Shown: positions 1 to 6,525 of the stretch, piece after piece
Numbering within the stretch: position 1 is the stretch's first letter
Layout of the letters: each line of letters starts with the position of its first letter
Origin: Anaerolineaceae bacterium
GTDB lineage: Bacteria; Chloroflexota; Anaerolineae; Anaerolineales; Anaerolineaceae
Reading direction: 5' to 3'
DNA: 7,999 bases
Assembly: GCA_021107195.1 (NCBI GenBank)
Contig: JAIOTF010000055.1
Location: 1 to 7,999, forward strand
Notes under the pieces: generated by a model
The model's input: the letters and a program-made list of their open reading frames with translations, nothing else
Told to the model about the DNA's origin: nothing
The model's database searches: none
Made by a program: the position numbers and the translations under genes

Positions 1-28
1 CTCTGATGGACAGATTCACACCCTGCTT

Positions 29-55
29 CGTGGATTTTTTTGCAAAGAACCCACG
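29..55. repeat. Imperfect 27-nt palindrome
   Basis: CGTGG at 29-33 pairs with CCACG at 51-55. After an A/C mismatch, T35-T40 pairs with positions 44-49 (one G-T wobble), leaving a TGC loop. The RNA would be a compact hairpin on either strand. It lies 62-88 nt beyond the stop of the minus-strand gene at 117 and has no T-run after it on either strand, so it is not a standard intrinsic terminator. It could still act as a transcript 3' end. The first 116 bases contain no gene that can be supported. Confidence 0.3.
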
Positions 56-89
56 CCGATCAACATAACACTCAAAAACGAAGACTTGT

Positions 90-110
90 GTAGTCACGCT
101 TTTTGACTGC
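90..110 (-). terminator. Weak hairpin downstream of the minus-strand operon
   Basis: Positions 90-96 (GTAGTCA) pair with 104-110 (TGACTGC), giving seven pairs including one G-T wobble around a 7-nt loop. It begins only 7 nt after the stop codon of the C_GCAxxG_C_C gene, so it could mark the end of that operon. No T-run follows on the minus strand. A factor-independent terminator is therefore doubtful and this may be only a 3'-end stabilising hairpin. Confidence 0.2.
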
Positions 111-116
111 ATCATT

Positions 117-542
117 TCACTGTTTTGCTTTTCTACTTTTTCGTTTCCCCATCACTTCCATCAACACCAGGCACGCCTCTCGCGTCAGCTCCCCGCAGTT
201 GCCCTGATTCAGGTCAGCGCATGTCAGCGAGCCGAATTTCTTCAGAAAAGCACTGCGGTACGTTGCCGCCAACCGCTGGCACTTGTCATCGTTCACTTTG
301 CCGTCCGCCCGGCCATGCAGCGCACCGATCACCATCAACCCGCCTGTCAATGCGCCGCACAGGTCATGGTGCTCACAACCGATCCCTCCTGCAAATGGTG
401 TGGACATTCCGATCATCGCCTCGCTCAACTTACCCAGATAATAATCCCCCGTGGCGGCAAAGATTGCCTCGGAACAATGCCAGTCCTTCGCCATCAGGTC
501 GGCCGCTCGTTGAGCGGCCTGTTGTTGTGCGTTCAGTGTCAT
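117..542 (-). CDS. C_GCAxxG_C_C family cysteine-rich protein
   Basis: A 141-residue protein of the C_GCAxxG_C_C family, named for its cysteine pattern. The biochemical role of the family is not established; the conserved cysteines suggest metal or redox-cofactor binding, which is inference. Seven cysteines are visible: C23 (in HCSEA), C56 and C62 (in a Gly-rich segment, with CGALTGG forming the diagnostic CGAxxG motif), C88, C108, C116 and C124. The C-terminus is strongly basic (KRKSRK). No signal peptide or membrane segment is seen, so it is probably cytoplasmic. The ATG at 542 is supported by a GGAAGGA ribosome site about 7 nt upstream. Only 39 nt separate it from the ABC exporter gene upstream on the same strand, so it is probably the third gene of that operon. 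Length and motif order look normal for the family, with no sign of truncation. Confidence 0.85.
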   Translation of the reverse strand: MTLNAQQQAAQRAADLMAKDWHCSEAIFAATGDYYLGKLSEAMIGMSTPFAGGIGCEHHDLCGALTGGLMVIGALHGRADGKVNDDKCQRLAATYRSAFLKKFGSLTCADLNQGNCGELTREACLVLMEVMGKRKSRKAKQ

Positions 543-581
543 CCGGGCTTCCTTCCTCTACCCATGTTTGGCTTGCCTGTT

Positions 582-2390
582 CTATTCTGCTTGTGGCAAA
601 GCCTCAAATACTTTGTCCATTCGGCTGCGGAACTGGCGCGTATACAGTTGATAATACTTGCCCCGCTGCCGCAGCAGCTCGGCATGCGTGCCGAGCTCGG
701 CGATCTGCCCTTCCTCGATCACCAGAATGCGGTCGGCGCGCTTGATCGTTGACAAGCGGTGCGCAATTACAAAGCTCGTGCTGTTCTCCATCAGGGTTTC
801 CATCCCCCGCTGGATCAAGGCCTCGGTCAGCGTGTCCACCGAGCTGGTCGCTTCGTCCATGATGAAGATTTCCGGCTTGACCAGGATTGCGCGCGCCAGG
901 CTGACCAGTTGCTTCTGGCCTACAGATAGCAGGCTGCCGCCCTCACCGACTTCTTCTTTATAGCCTTTCGGGAAGCGCATGATGAAATCATGCACACCCG
1001 CAATCTTCGCTGCCTCTTCAATTTCCGCATCGCTGGCATCCAGCCGCCCGTAGCGCAGATTCTCGCGGATCGTGCCGGAAAACAAATGCGGCGATTGCAG
1101 CACGATCCCGATCCTGGATTGGATCGCTTTCAGTGAAAGCTGGGTGTAATCCGTCCCGCCGATGTTGATATTGCCGGATTTCGGTTCATAGAACCGGCAC
1201 AGCAAGTTAACGATCGTGGTTTTGCCGCCGCCGGTTGCGCCCACCAGGGCGATCGTTTCGCCGCGGCGTACATGCAGATTGAAGTCCTTCAACACAGGCT
1301 GTTCATCTTCATAGCTGAAGTTGACCTGGTCGAAATGGATGTCGCCGCTGATCGTGCCCGGGTCGATTGCCCCTGGTCTGTCCTGGATCTCTGGCACCGA
1401 ATCGACCAGAGAGAAGATACGTTCCCCGGAAGCGATCGAGCGCTGCATTTCCGCAAACACACGCGCAATATCCTGGATCGGCCACATCATGAAGGTGATG
1501 TAACTGACGAAGGCCTGAATGCCGCCGATCGTCATATTCCCGATTTGCGCTTGCAATCCGCCGTACCACACGATCGCTGACAGCGCAAACGCCGAAATGA
1601 TCTGCACAATCGGCAGGAACAGTGCGCTCAACCATGCCGCCCGAAAACCGGCGGCGTACATGCTGTCGGTTAATACGCCAAATTCCCGCATCGTTTCTTT
1701 TTCGCGGCCCAGCGCCTTGATCACTCGCACGCCGGTGATGCTTTCATTGAATGCACCCGTGATTTTTGAGTTGATTTTCCGCACTTCACGGTATTGTTTC
1801 AGAATGTGCTTCCGAAACTCAATGGCCACATAGATCAGTACCGGCACCAGGATGCTCACGATCAGGGCCAGTTTCCAGTTGATGATTGCCATAAAGACCA
1901 TTGCTGTGACGATGTTGATGATTCCCCATGTGACGTCCAGCATGCCCCAGGTGACCAGTTCGGCTACCCGGTCTGAATCGGAAGTGACCCGCGACATGAT
2001 CCAGCCCAGCGGTGTTTTGCTGTAATACGATAGCGACAGCCGCTGCAGGTGGTTGAACATTTTCTTGCGCAGGTCATAGCGGATGCGTTCCCCCAGTACC
2101 CCCGCCAGGAAGATGAAGCTAAATACCCCGGCAGCCTGCACAAGCAGGATGCTGGCGTAAACCGTCAGCAGCTCGGTCAGGCGCTGCCCGTCCTTGGGGA
2201 TGATCGCCTGGTCCACGATCATCTTGCTCAGATACGTGAACAGCGAGTCGAGTCCCGAAACCAGCGAAATGGTCAACAGGAAGCCCGCCACCCATTTCCA
2301 GTGTGGGCGGGTTAACTCCAGGATGCGAAGCAGAGTCTTACCGTTAAGTTTTGTAGCGAACTCCTCTTCTTCAAAATATTCGTTAGACAC
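582..2390 (-). CDS. Heterodimeric ABC exporter, subunit with intact Walker B (LmrD/BmrD/YheH-like)
   Basis: A fused membrane-plus-ATPase half-transporter of 602 residues. Six membrane spans occupy roughly residues 33-305 and the nucleotide-binding domain about 345-580. Visible motifs are Walker A GATGGGKT (384-391), Q-loop Q432, signature LSVGQ (488-492, degenerate relative to LSGGQ), Walker B with D512 and the catalytic glutamate E513, D-loop SSVD and switch His544. The degenerate signature together with an intact Walker B is expected for one half of a heterodimeric multidrug or lipid exporter; the substrate cannot be read from sequence. The reading frame stays open upstream to an ATG at 2438. 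The GTG at 2390 is preferred because GAGGAG lies 7 nt before it and the GTG overlaps the stop of the preceding subunit gene by 8 nt (GTGTCTAA). Starting at 2438 would extend the overlap to 56 nt and add 16 basic, family-unlike residues. Confidence 0.93.
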   Translation of the reverse strand: MSNEYFEEEEFATKLNGKTLLRILELTRPHWKWVAGFLLTISLVSGLDSLFTYLSKMIVDQAIIPKDGQRLTELLTVYASILLVQAAGVFSFIFLAGVLGERIRYDLRKKMFNHLQRLSLSYYSKTPLGWIMSRVTSDSDRVAELVTWGMLDVTWGIINIVTAMVFMAIINWKLALIVSILVPVLIYVAIEFRKHILKQYREVRKINSKITGAFNESITGVRVIKALGREKETMREFGVLTDSMYAAGFRAAWLSALFLPIVQIISAFALSAIVWYGGLQAQIGNMTIGGIQAFVSYITFMMWPIQDIARVFAEMQRSIASGERIFSLVDSVPEIQDRPGAIDPGTISGDIHFDQVNFSYEDEQPVLKDFNLHVRRGETIALVGATGGGKTTIVNLLCRFYEPKSGNINIGGTDYTQLSLKAIQSRIGIVLQSPHLFSGTIRENLRYGRLDASDAEIEEAAKIAGVHDFIMRFPKGYKEEVGEGGSLLSVGQKQLVSLARAILVKPEIFIMDEATSSVDTLTEALIQRGMETLMENSTSFVIAHRLSTIKRADRILVIEEGQIAELGTHAELLRQRGKYYQLYTRQFRSRMDKVFEALPQAE

Positions 2391-4188
2391 TGGCGATCTC
2401 CTCTTCGAGTTCTGCCTCAATATTGGTTTGTAATGCAAATATCTTGCGGTACATGCCTGCTTGCCCGACCAGGTCCTCGTGTCTGCCTGCTTGAATGATC
2501 TTGCCTTTGTCCATCACCAGGATCAGGTCGGCATTCATGATGCTCTGGATGCGGTGGGCGATGATGAATGTCGTCCGGTTGCGCATCAGGTTTCGCAGGG
2601 CTTCCCGGATCGATGCCTCGGTTTCCGTGTCCACCGCTGAGGTTGAATCGTCCATGATCAGGATGCAGGGATCCTTGAGCAGTGCTCTGGCGATGGCCAC
2701 CCGCTGCTTTTGTCCGCCTGACAGGGTTACCCCTTTTTCACCAACGATCGTGTCATAGCCCTGCGGGAAGCTCAGGATCACGTCGTGGACCGCCGCAGCC
2801 TGTGCCGCAGCTTCAATCTCTTTTTGGGTGACATCTTTTGAAACCCCGTAGCCGATGTTTTCGCGGATCGTGCGGGAGAACAGGAACGGTTCCTGTTCCA
2901 CGATCCCGATATTGCGACGCAGGTAGCGGCGGGGATAATCATGCAGCTCAACCCCGTCCAGCAGGACGCTTCCTTCGGTATATTCATAAAATCGGGGCAG
3001 CAGGTTGACCAGCGTTGTCTTTCCTGAACCGGTTGAGCCAAGCAAGGCCACCACCTGTCCGGGTTCACATGCAAAGTTGATTTCCTGTAAAACAGGCTGA
3101 CCGGGCTCATAAGCAAATCCGACTTTGTCAAAGACGAAACGGCCATTGAGACCGCCTTGGGGCGTGTGGATGCCCGTGTCGAGTGGCTCGCGTTCTTGCC
3201 GCAGGATGGCAGCGACCCGTTTATAGGACACCAGACCAGTTGACATCTGCACGATTACCCGCCCCAAGTTGCGCATGGGGAAAATGATATAGATCACCAT
3301 TCCCACATATGCCAGGTACGTGCCGATTGAGATTTCCCCGGCGATTGCCAGTTGCGCCCCAAGATAATATCCGAGCATAAGCTGGATGCCGCAGAAAATA
3401 TCCGAGATTGGCCAGAACAGCGAATGGATTACCAGCAGTTTCTTGCCGCGGATGTATTTTTCCCAATTATCCCGTTCAAATTTTTTCATCTCATAGTTTT
3501 GCCGGGCAAAGGCTTTTACCACACGGATGCCGCTCAAGTTCTCTTGAAGGGTGGTTGACAGAGTGGCTTCCTGTTCCTGATAGGCTTCATAGGCAGAGGA
3601 AACTTTCTTAAAGAAGAAGACCGAAATCCCTACGATCACTGGCACAACGATCACGGATAACAAAGCCAGACGCACATGCAGCGTCAGCAATGCCGCAAAA
3701 TTCACCAGGAACAGTAACGTGATCCGGGCAAAAGATACTGCCTGGTCTGCAAAGAATCGGCGCAGCGCATCCACATCCGATGTGGAACGTGAGATTAACT
3801 CACCGGTCTCGGATTGGTCGTGGTAGCTAAAACGGAGATGCTGGATATGGTCAAATAAATAATTCCGCAGCCGGCGAATGGACCCTTCGGCAACCTGGGC
3901 TGCCAGCCTGCCTGTCAGGAAGGAGAAGCCCCCCTGGATCAATGCCAGCAGAATGAAACCCACCGCCAACAGCGGCAGACTGAGCGCCGGATTCTCGGCA
4001 GCAAAGAAATCATCCACAAAATAACGCAGCAGGAAGAATGTTGCCGTCTTCGCACTGACAGCAATAGCCTGGCCGCCCACAGACCCAATATAGCGCCAGC
4101 CAAAGCCATGCAGCAAGCGCAGCATGCCTTTGAACGGTTTTTCGGAAACAGCATTTTTCAAATCGTAAGAATCGGTTTTGGCAAACAA
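2383..4188 (-). CDS. Heterodimeric ABC exporter, subunit with Asp-substituted Walker B (LmrC/BmrC/YheI-like)
   Basis: First subunit of the exporter, 601 residues. Hydrophobic spans lie near residues 34-62, 69-91, 156-193 (two), 255-282 and 287-305, followed by an ATPase domain from about 350. Motifs are Walker A GSTGSGKT (384-391), Q-loop Q432, canonical signature LSGGQ (489-493), Walker B ending D513-D514, D-loop SAVD (517-520) and switch His545. Asp514 stands where the catalytic Glu normally sits (MDDSTSAVD), the hallmark of the non-catalytic site half in heterodimeric exporters such as LmrC and BmrC. It should pair with the next gene's product in the plasma membrane. The start is TTG at 4188, supported by AGAGGA about 6 nt upstream; the next in-frame Met is residue 22, which would remove the N-terminal segment before the first helix. 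A candidate promoter lies about 60 nt upstream. The acidic tail (EAELEEEIASV) ends within the overlap with the next gene. Confidence 0.93.
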   Translation of the reverse strand: MFAKTDSYDLKNAVSEKPFKGMLRLLHGFGWRYIGSVGGQAIAVSAKTATFFLLRYFVDDFFAAENPALSLPLLAVGFILLALIQGGFSFLTGRLAAQVAEGSIRRLRNYLFDHIQHLRFSYHDQSETGELISRSTSDVDALRRFFADQAVSFARITLLFLVNFAALLTLHVRLALLSVIVVPVIVGISVFFFKKVSSAYEAYQEQEATLSTTLQENLSGIRVVKAFARQNYEMKKFERDNWEKYIRGKKLLVIHSLFWPISDIFCGIQLMLGYYLGAQLAIAGEISIGTYLAYVGMVIYIIFPMRNLGRVIVQMSTGLVSYKRVAAILRQEREPLDTGIHTPQGGLNGRFVFDKVGFAYEPGQPVLQEINFACEPGQVVALLGSTGSGKTTLVNLLPRFYEYTEGSVLLDGVELHDYPRRYLRRNIGIVEQEPFLFSRTIRENIGYGVSKDVTQKEIEAAAQAAAVHDVILSFPQGYDTIVGEKGVTLSGGQKQRVAIARALLKDPCILIMDDSTSAVDTETEASIREALRNLMRNRTTFIIAHRIQSIMNADLILVMDKGKIIQAGRHEDLVGQAGMYRKIFALQTNIEAELEEEIASV

Positions 4189-4228
4189 GATAAATCCTCT
4201 TGGTAGTTAAAAGAATCAATATTCGACA

Positions 4229-4242
4229 GGGCGCAGCCGCCC
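4229..4242 (-). promoter_or_regulatory. GC-rich hairpin in the leader of the exporter operon
   Basis: On the minus strand GGGCG-GCTG-CGCCC forms a 5-bp all-GC stem with a 4-nt loop. It sits just downstream of the predicted -10 element, so it would form the very 5' end of the transcript, about 40 nt before the TTG start. A 5'-terminal hairpin of this kind commonly protects mRNA from decay; that role here is inference. No T-run follows, so it is not an attenuator of the simple intrinsic type. Confidence 0.3.
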
Positions 4243-4248
4243 GTATTT

Positions 4249-4277
4249 ATGATACCCTGCTTTGAAATAAGTGAAAA
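4249..4277 (-). promoter_or_regulatory. Candidate sigma-70-type promoter for the ABC exporter operon
   Basis: On the minus strand, TTTTCA (4277-4272; four of six matches to TTGACA) is followed after exactly 17 nt by TATCAT (4254-4249; five of six matches to TATAAT). Transcription would begin near 4242, giving a leader of about 54 nt before the TTG start of the first exporter gene. Predicted by consensus only. Confidence 0.4.
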
Positions 4278-4535
4278 GAAATCTCTTCTCCAACTGGCCT
4301 AGTCCATCCGCCGGATTCTGTTCCGCATTTATTCGGGGCGGTTTAGAAGGAGAGTTTCGGACACCATGCTTCCGTAAGGGCGGATTAGCACCCAATGCTT
4401 TTTTGGACGGCCGTCCGCCCTGCTCTTGTAAGGTGGTTGCCCAACGATGTGCCATGCATCCTTATCGGAGAAATTGGTTTTTTCAATTTATGCCATCTGA
4501 TACATATCATGCAGAGGCATTCCTCAAAGGGTGGT

Positions 4536-4579
4536 TTTCAGGCAGAAAGGGATGATCCGATGGACCTCACTGCCTGAAA
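4536..4579. repeat. 10-bp perfect inverted repeat just beyond the degV stop codon
   Basis: TTTCAGGCAG at 4536-4545 and CTGCCTGAAA at 4570-4579 are perfect reverse complements separated by 24 nt. The repeat begins 4 nt after the minus-strand degV stop, a natural position for a transcription terminator or 3'-end hairpin. The minus-strand sequence after the stem is ACC ACCC, not a T-run, so it does not meet intrinsic-terminator criteria. The loop contains the GATGGAC segment that could alternatively pair with 4302-4308. Confidence 0.4.
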
Positions 4580-4583
4580 GGAT

Positions 4584-5441
4584 TCAATCTTCGTTATATC
4601 CGCACAGCGCAAGCGCCTTTGGCCCTGTATGCACCCCTAATATTGGTGAGACGATCGAAATGATAATCTCTTCGGGATGGAATTCTTCAATCACACGTTC
4701 TGCTAATTTCTTCGCCTCGTCCAAAGCTGCATTGTGTACGACGGCAATATGTATTGGCTTTTCAATGTTGATATGTTTAAGAAACTGTTTCATCAGTCCG
4801 TTGATTGCGTTTTTCCGTGAGCGTGCCGGAATGGAAGGAGCAACCGCTCCCGTTTCATGGTTGATATAGATCAAAGGCTTGATCAACAATACGTGGCTTA
4901 GGAACTTGGTCGCCGTGCCGATCCGTCCGCCTTTGGACAGGTATTCCATCGTGTTCAGCGTAATGTAATACACCGTATTGCGGTGCACCTCATCTGCCGC
5001 AGCCAGCATCTCTTCCAGACCGCCGCCTTCGGCTTGCGCGCGGGCAGCGGCGATTACCTGCCAGCCGAGCCCCATCGAATTGCTCTTCGAGTTGACAATG
5101 TGTACTGGGATCGGTGACTCATCGGCTGCCTGCCGCGCAGACTGGATTATCCCGCTCATCGCATCGCTGATCACTATCACCAGGATTTCTTCGTATACTT
5201 TCTCTGACGCTTGTTGGTACGCATTCAGAAACACTTGCGGCGAAGGCTGCGAGGTCGAAGGGATTACCGGGTCTGCTTCCAGGCGCTGGTAAAAATCTGC
5301 TGCGCTTAATTCCACCCCGTCCAGAAATTGTTCAGTGCCCCACACGATTGTCAGGGGGATGACGGTGATATCAAATTCTTCGATCCATTCGGTAGGGATG
5401 TCACACGTGCTGTCGGTGATCAGAGCGATTCGATTTGCCAT
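4584..5441 (-). CDS. DegV family fatty-acid-binding protein (FakB-like)
   Basis: A 285-residue DegV-fold protein. Family members bind a long-chain fatty acid in a buried pocket; FakB proteins present it to the kinase FakA, which makes acyl-phosphate for phospholipid synthesis. Visible motifs are TDST at 9-12, the TSQPSP segment at 63-68, SGIIQSA at 96-102, the YLSKGGRIG stretch at 167-175, KPLI at 188-191, and the C-terminal GVHTGPKALALCG at 269-281, which includes the conserved His271. The length is typical, and there is no signal peptide or membrane span, so it is cytoplasmic. The ATG at 5441 has AGAGGAG just upstream, which fixes the start. No FakA kinase gene is in this window, so the exact partner and fatty-acid preference are unknown. 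The gene looks monocistronic: it ends before a repeat-rich gap and is divergent from the FetAB-like pair. Confidence 0.92.
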   Translation of the reverse strand: MANRIALITDSTCDIPTEWIEEFDITVIPLTIVWGTEQFLDGVELSAADFYQRLEADPVIPSTSQPSPQVFLNAYQQASEKVYEEILVIVISDAMSGIIQSARQAADESPIPVHIVNSKSNSMGLGWQVIAAARAQAEGGGLEEMLAAADEVHRNTVYYITLNTMEYLSKGGRIGTATKFLSHVLLIKPLIYINHETGAVAPSIPARSRKNAINGLMKQFLKHINIEKPIHIAVVHNAALDEAKKLAERVIEEFHPEEIIISIVSPILGVHTGPKALALCGYNED

Positions 5442-5540
5442 TTTCTCCTCTTTTCTAGGGTATTACCTGTATTGGCGTTTCAACCAGTTTTAATTAGGAT
5501 TGATCCTCATTGGATGAAAGGCACGCATTAATCAGCTTAT

Positions 5541-5555
5541 TCAATTATATATTGA
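5541..5555. promoter_or_regulatory. Candidate degV -10 element inside a near-palindrome
   Basis: On the minus strand a perfect TATAAT lies at 5549-5544, about 100 nt before the degV start codon. It is embedded in TCAATTATATATTGA, whose arms TCAAT and ATTGA are inverted copies, so it could double as an operator. The -35 region at 17 nt is poor (GTTAAA), so the promoter would rely on an activator or an extended context. Consensus evidence only. Confidence 0.3.
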
Positions 5556-5642
5556 TTTTCAGAATATTTAACGAAAGTTTCATAATAACTGATTGCAAAG
5601 ATTCGGGTTATGCAAATGAAGATATGCTCAGGGCAATCGCAT

Positions 5643-5671
5643 TTGAAAAATATCTATATCTTGATTTTATT
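5643..5671 (+). promoter_or_regulatory. Candidate promoter for the fetAB-like operon
   Basis: TTGAAA at 5643-5648 (five of six matches) is followed after 17 nt by TTTATT at 5666-5671 (four of six). This would give a leader of about 165 nt. An alternative -10, TATGAT at 5711-5716, matches better but has no good -35 at the right spacing. Neither can be preferred with confidence. Confidence 0.25.
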
Positions 5672-5844
5672 CAATGAACTTAATGTGGTTAGTGACAAGA
5701 AGTTGTAGGGTATGATCGTGCGCGAAGCGCGACCGCACCATTTCCGCTGATCCATGCTTTTCAACCTTGCACTTGTCTGGTATCTTTGAGATGGGCCGGC
5801 CGTAAATGAAATGAGCTCTCTTGCACCCTGAAAGGAAAACAGGA

Positions 5845-6525
5845 ATGGATCAAATACCGGTATTAGAACTGCAAGCGCTGGGGCGCGAGGCACAAGGCAA
5901 GCTCCTTGTTGCAGACATCAATCTTGCTGTCATGCCCGGCGAGGTGCTGGCTATCACCGGGGCAAGCGGAGCAGGCAAAACCTCCCTGCTTCGTCTCCTC
6001 AACCGCCTGGATGAACCTACCTGGGGCACCGTACTCCTTGACGGCGAAGACTATCGCCACATGGAAGTTAGCGCCCTCCGCCGTAAGGTAGGCATGCTTT
6101 TGCAGCAGGCTTATCTCTTTCCCGGCACTGTTGCCGAAAACCTGCGCTTCGGACCGCTCCAACAGGGTAAGCACATCTCCGATGATGAAGTAGATAAGCT
6201 TCTGGAGCGGGTCGGCTTGCAGGGTTTTGCTGGTACGAACGTCTCTCGTATCTCAGGCGGCGAGGCGCAGCGCGTTTCTCTTGCCCGCACCCTTGCCAAC
6301 GACCCCCGCATCCTCTTGCTGGATGAACCTACCTCTTCTTTGGATGAAGCCAATCGATTAAGCGTTGAAGACCTCATTCTCGATGTCATTCATCACAACG
6401 GTATGAGCTGTGTCATCGTCACCCACGATCTTGCCCAGGCCGCGCGCATGGCCGATCGTGTCCTCGTGCTCGAAGCCGGGCGCATGCTCAAGGTGGGTAG
6501 TCCCCGCAAGGTGCTGCATGCTTAG
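5845..6525 (+). CDS. fetA: FetA-like ABC transporter ATP-binding protein
   Basis: A stand-alone 226-residue ABC ATPase. Motifs are Walker A GASGAGKT (39-46), Q-loop Q87/Q88, signature ISGGEAQ (136-142, with Glu in place of the usual Gln as in many importer-type ATPases), Walker B ILLLDE with D160 and catalytic E161, D-loop SSLD (164-167) and switch His194 in VTHD. The next gene encodes an FetB/UPF0014-type permease, which makes FetA (YbbL) the best match. In E. coli FetAB exports iron and helps resist oxidative stress; metal specificity here is inferred from homology only. The ATG at 5845 is chosen because AAGGA stands 8 nt upstream; an in-frame TTG at 5821 lacks a good ribosome site and would add eight residues. 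The stop overlaps the fetB start by 8 nt, implying translational coupling and fixed stoichiometry. Confidence 0.88.
   Translation: MDQIPVLELQALGREAQGKLLVADINLAVMPGEVLAITGASGAGKTSLLRLLNRLDEPTWGTVLLDGEDYRHMEVSALRRKVGMLLQQAYLFPGTVAENLRFGPLQQGKHISDDEVDKLLERVGLQGFAGTNVSRISGGEAQRVSLARTLANDPRILLLDEPTSSLDEANRLSVEDLILDVIHHNGMSCVIVTHDLAQAARMADRVLVLEAGRMLKVGSPRKVLHA

Larger units (their letters stand above)
4189..4583. other. 395-base non-coding region rich in inverted repeats; possible structured RNA or regulatory region
   Basis: No convincing protein gene lies here. The short open frames at 4216-4455 (minus) and 4271-4555 (plus) overlap each other and have no recognisable domain. Several complementary segments are present. 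GTCCATC at 4302-4308 matches GATGGAC at 4559-4565. GGGCGGA at 4378-4384 matches TCCGCCC at 4414-4420. GGACGGCCGTCC at 4405-4416 is a perfect 12-bp palindrome. TTTCAGGCAG at 4536-4545 pairs with CTGCCTGAAA at 4570-4579. On the minus strand, GAATAAATG followed by ACAGAATCCGGC (about 4310-4335) resembles the 3' conserved part of bacterial RNase P RNA, but the obligatory 5' partner GAGGAAAGTCC is absent. A structured RNA is possible but unproven. The proximal part also holds the leader and promoter of the exporter operon. Confidence 0.3.
5442..5844. promoter_or_regulatory. 403-base AT-rich divergent intergenic region
   Basis: This gap separates the minus-strand degV from the plus-strand fetAB-like pair and must carry both promoters. 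Positions about 5480-5700 are strikingly AT-rich compared with the flanking genes. From about 5715 the GC content rises, with a short GCGC-GAA-GCGC hairpin at 5720-5730 and a GGCCGGCC palindrome near 5794-5801. I see no gene, no tRNA and no clear match to a Fur, DtxR or MntR operator. Confidence 0.5.

Noticed and set aside
3..68. Possible C-terminal tail of a plus-strand gene ending TAA at 66-68
   Set aside because: Only about 21 codons are visible, with no recognisable motif, and another plus-strand frame is also open nearby, so it cannot be supported.
125..752. Long plus-strand open frames opposite the C_GCAxxG_C_C gene and the exporter 3' end
   Set aside because: They have low-complexity Arg/Pro/Ser-rich composition and lie antisense to genes with clear family motifs; they are shadow frames.
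4501..4540. TPP riboswitch signal suggested by ACCCTTTGA on the minus strand
   Set aside because: The CTGAGA element and the paired ATGCC/GGG elements expected around it are missing, and the downstream gene is not thiamine-related.
4216..4555. Short overlapping open frames on both strands (4216-4455 minus, 4271-4555 plus) as possible small proteins
   Set aside because: They have no recognisable domain and no convincing ribosome site, and they overlap predicted structure and the exporter promoter. The low-complexity Gly/Pro/Arg content reflects GC-rich repeats.
4271..4566. A canonical rnpB (RNase P RNA) gene on the minus strand
   Set aside because: Only the 3' motif ACAGAATCCGGC and an upstream GAATAAATG resemble it. 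The required 5' GAGGAAAGTCC and a P4 partner for ATCCGGC are absent, so it is kept only as an open finding.
5821..5844. TTG start for the fetA-like gene at 5821
   Set aside because: There is no ribosome site at suitable spacing, while the ATG at 5845 has AAGGA 8 nt upstream and gives the normal family length.
6410..6517. Upstream extension of the fetB reading frame
   Set aside because: The 36 extra residues are out-of-frame fetA sequence. The ATG at 6518 has the 8-nt overlap architecture and matches the family N-terminus.
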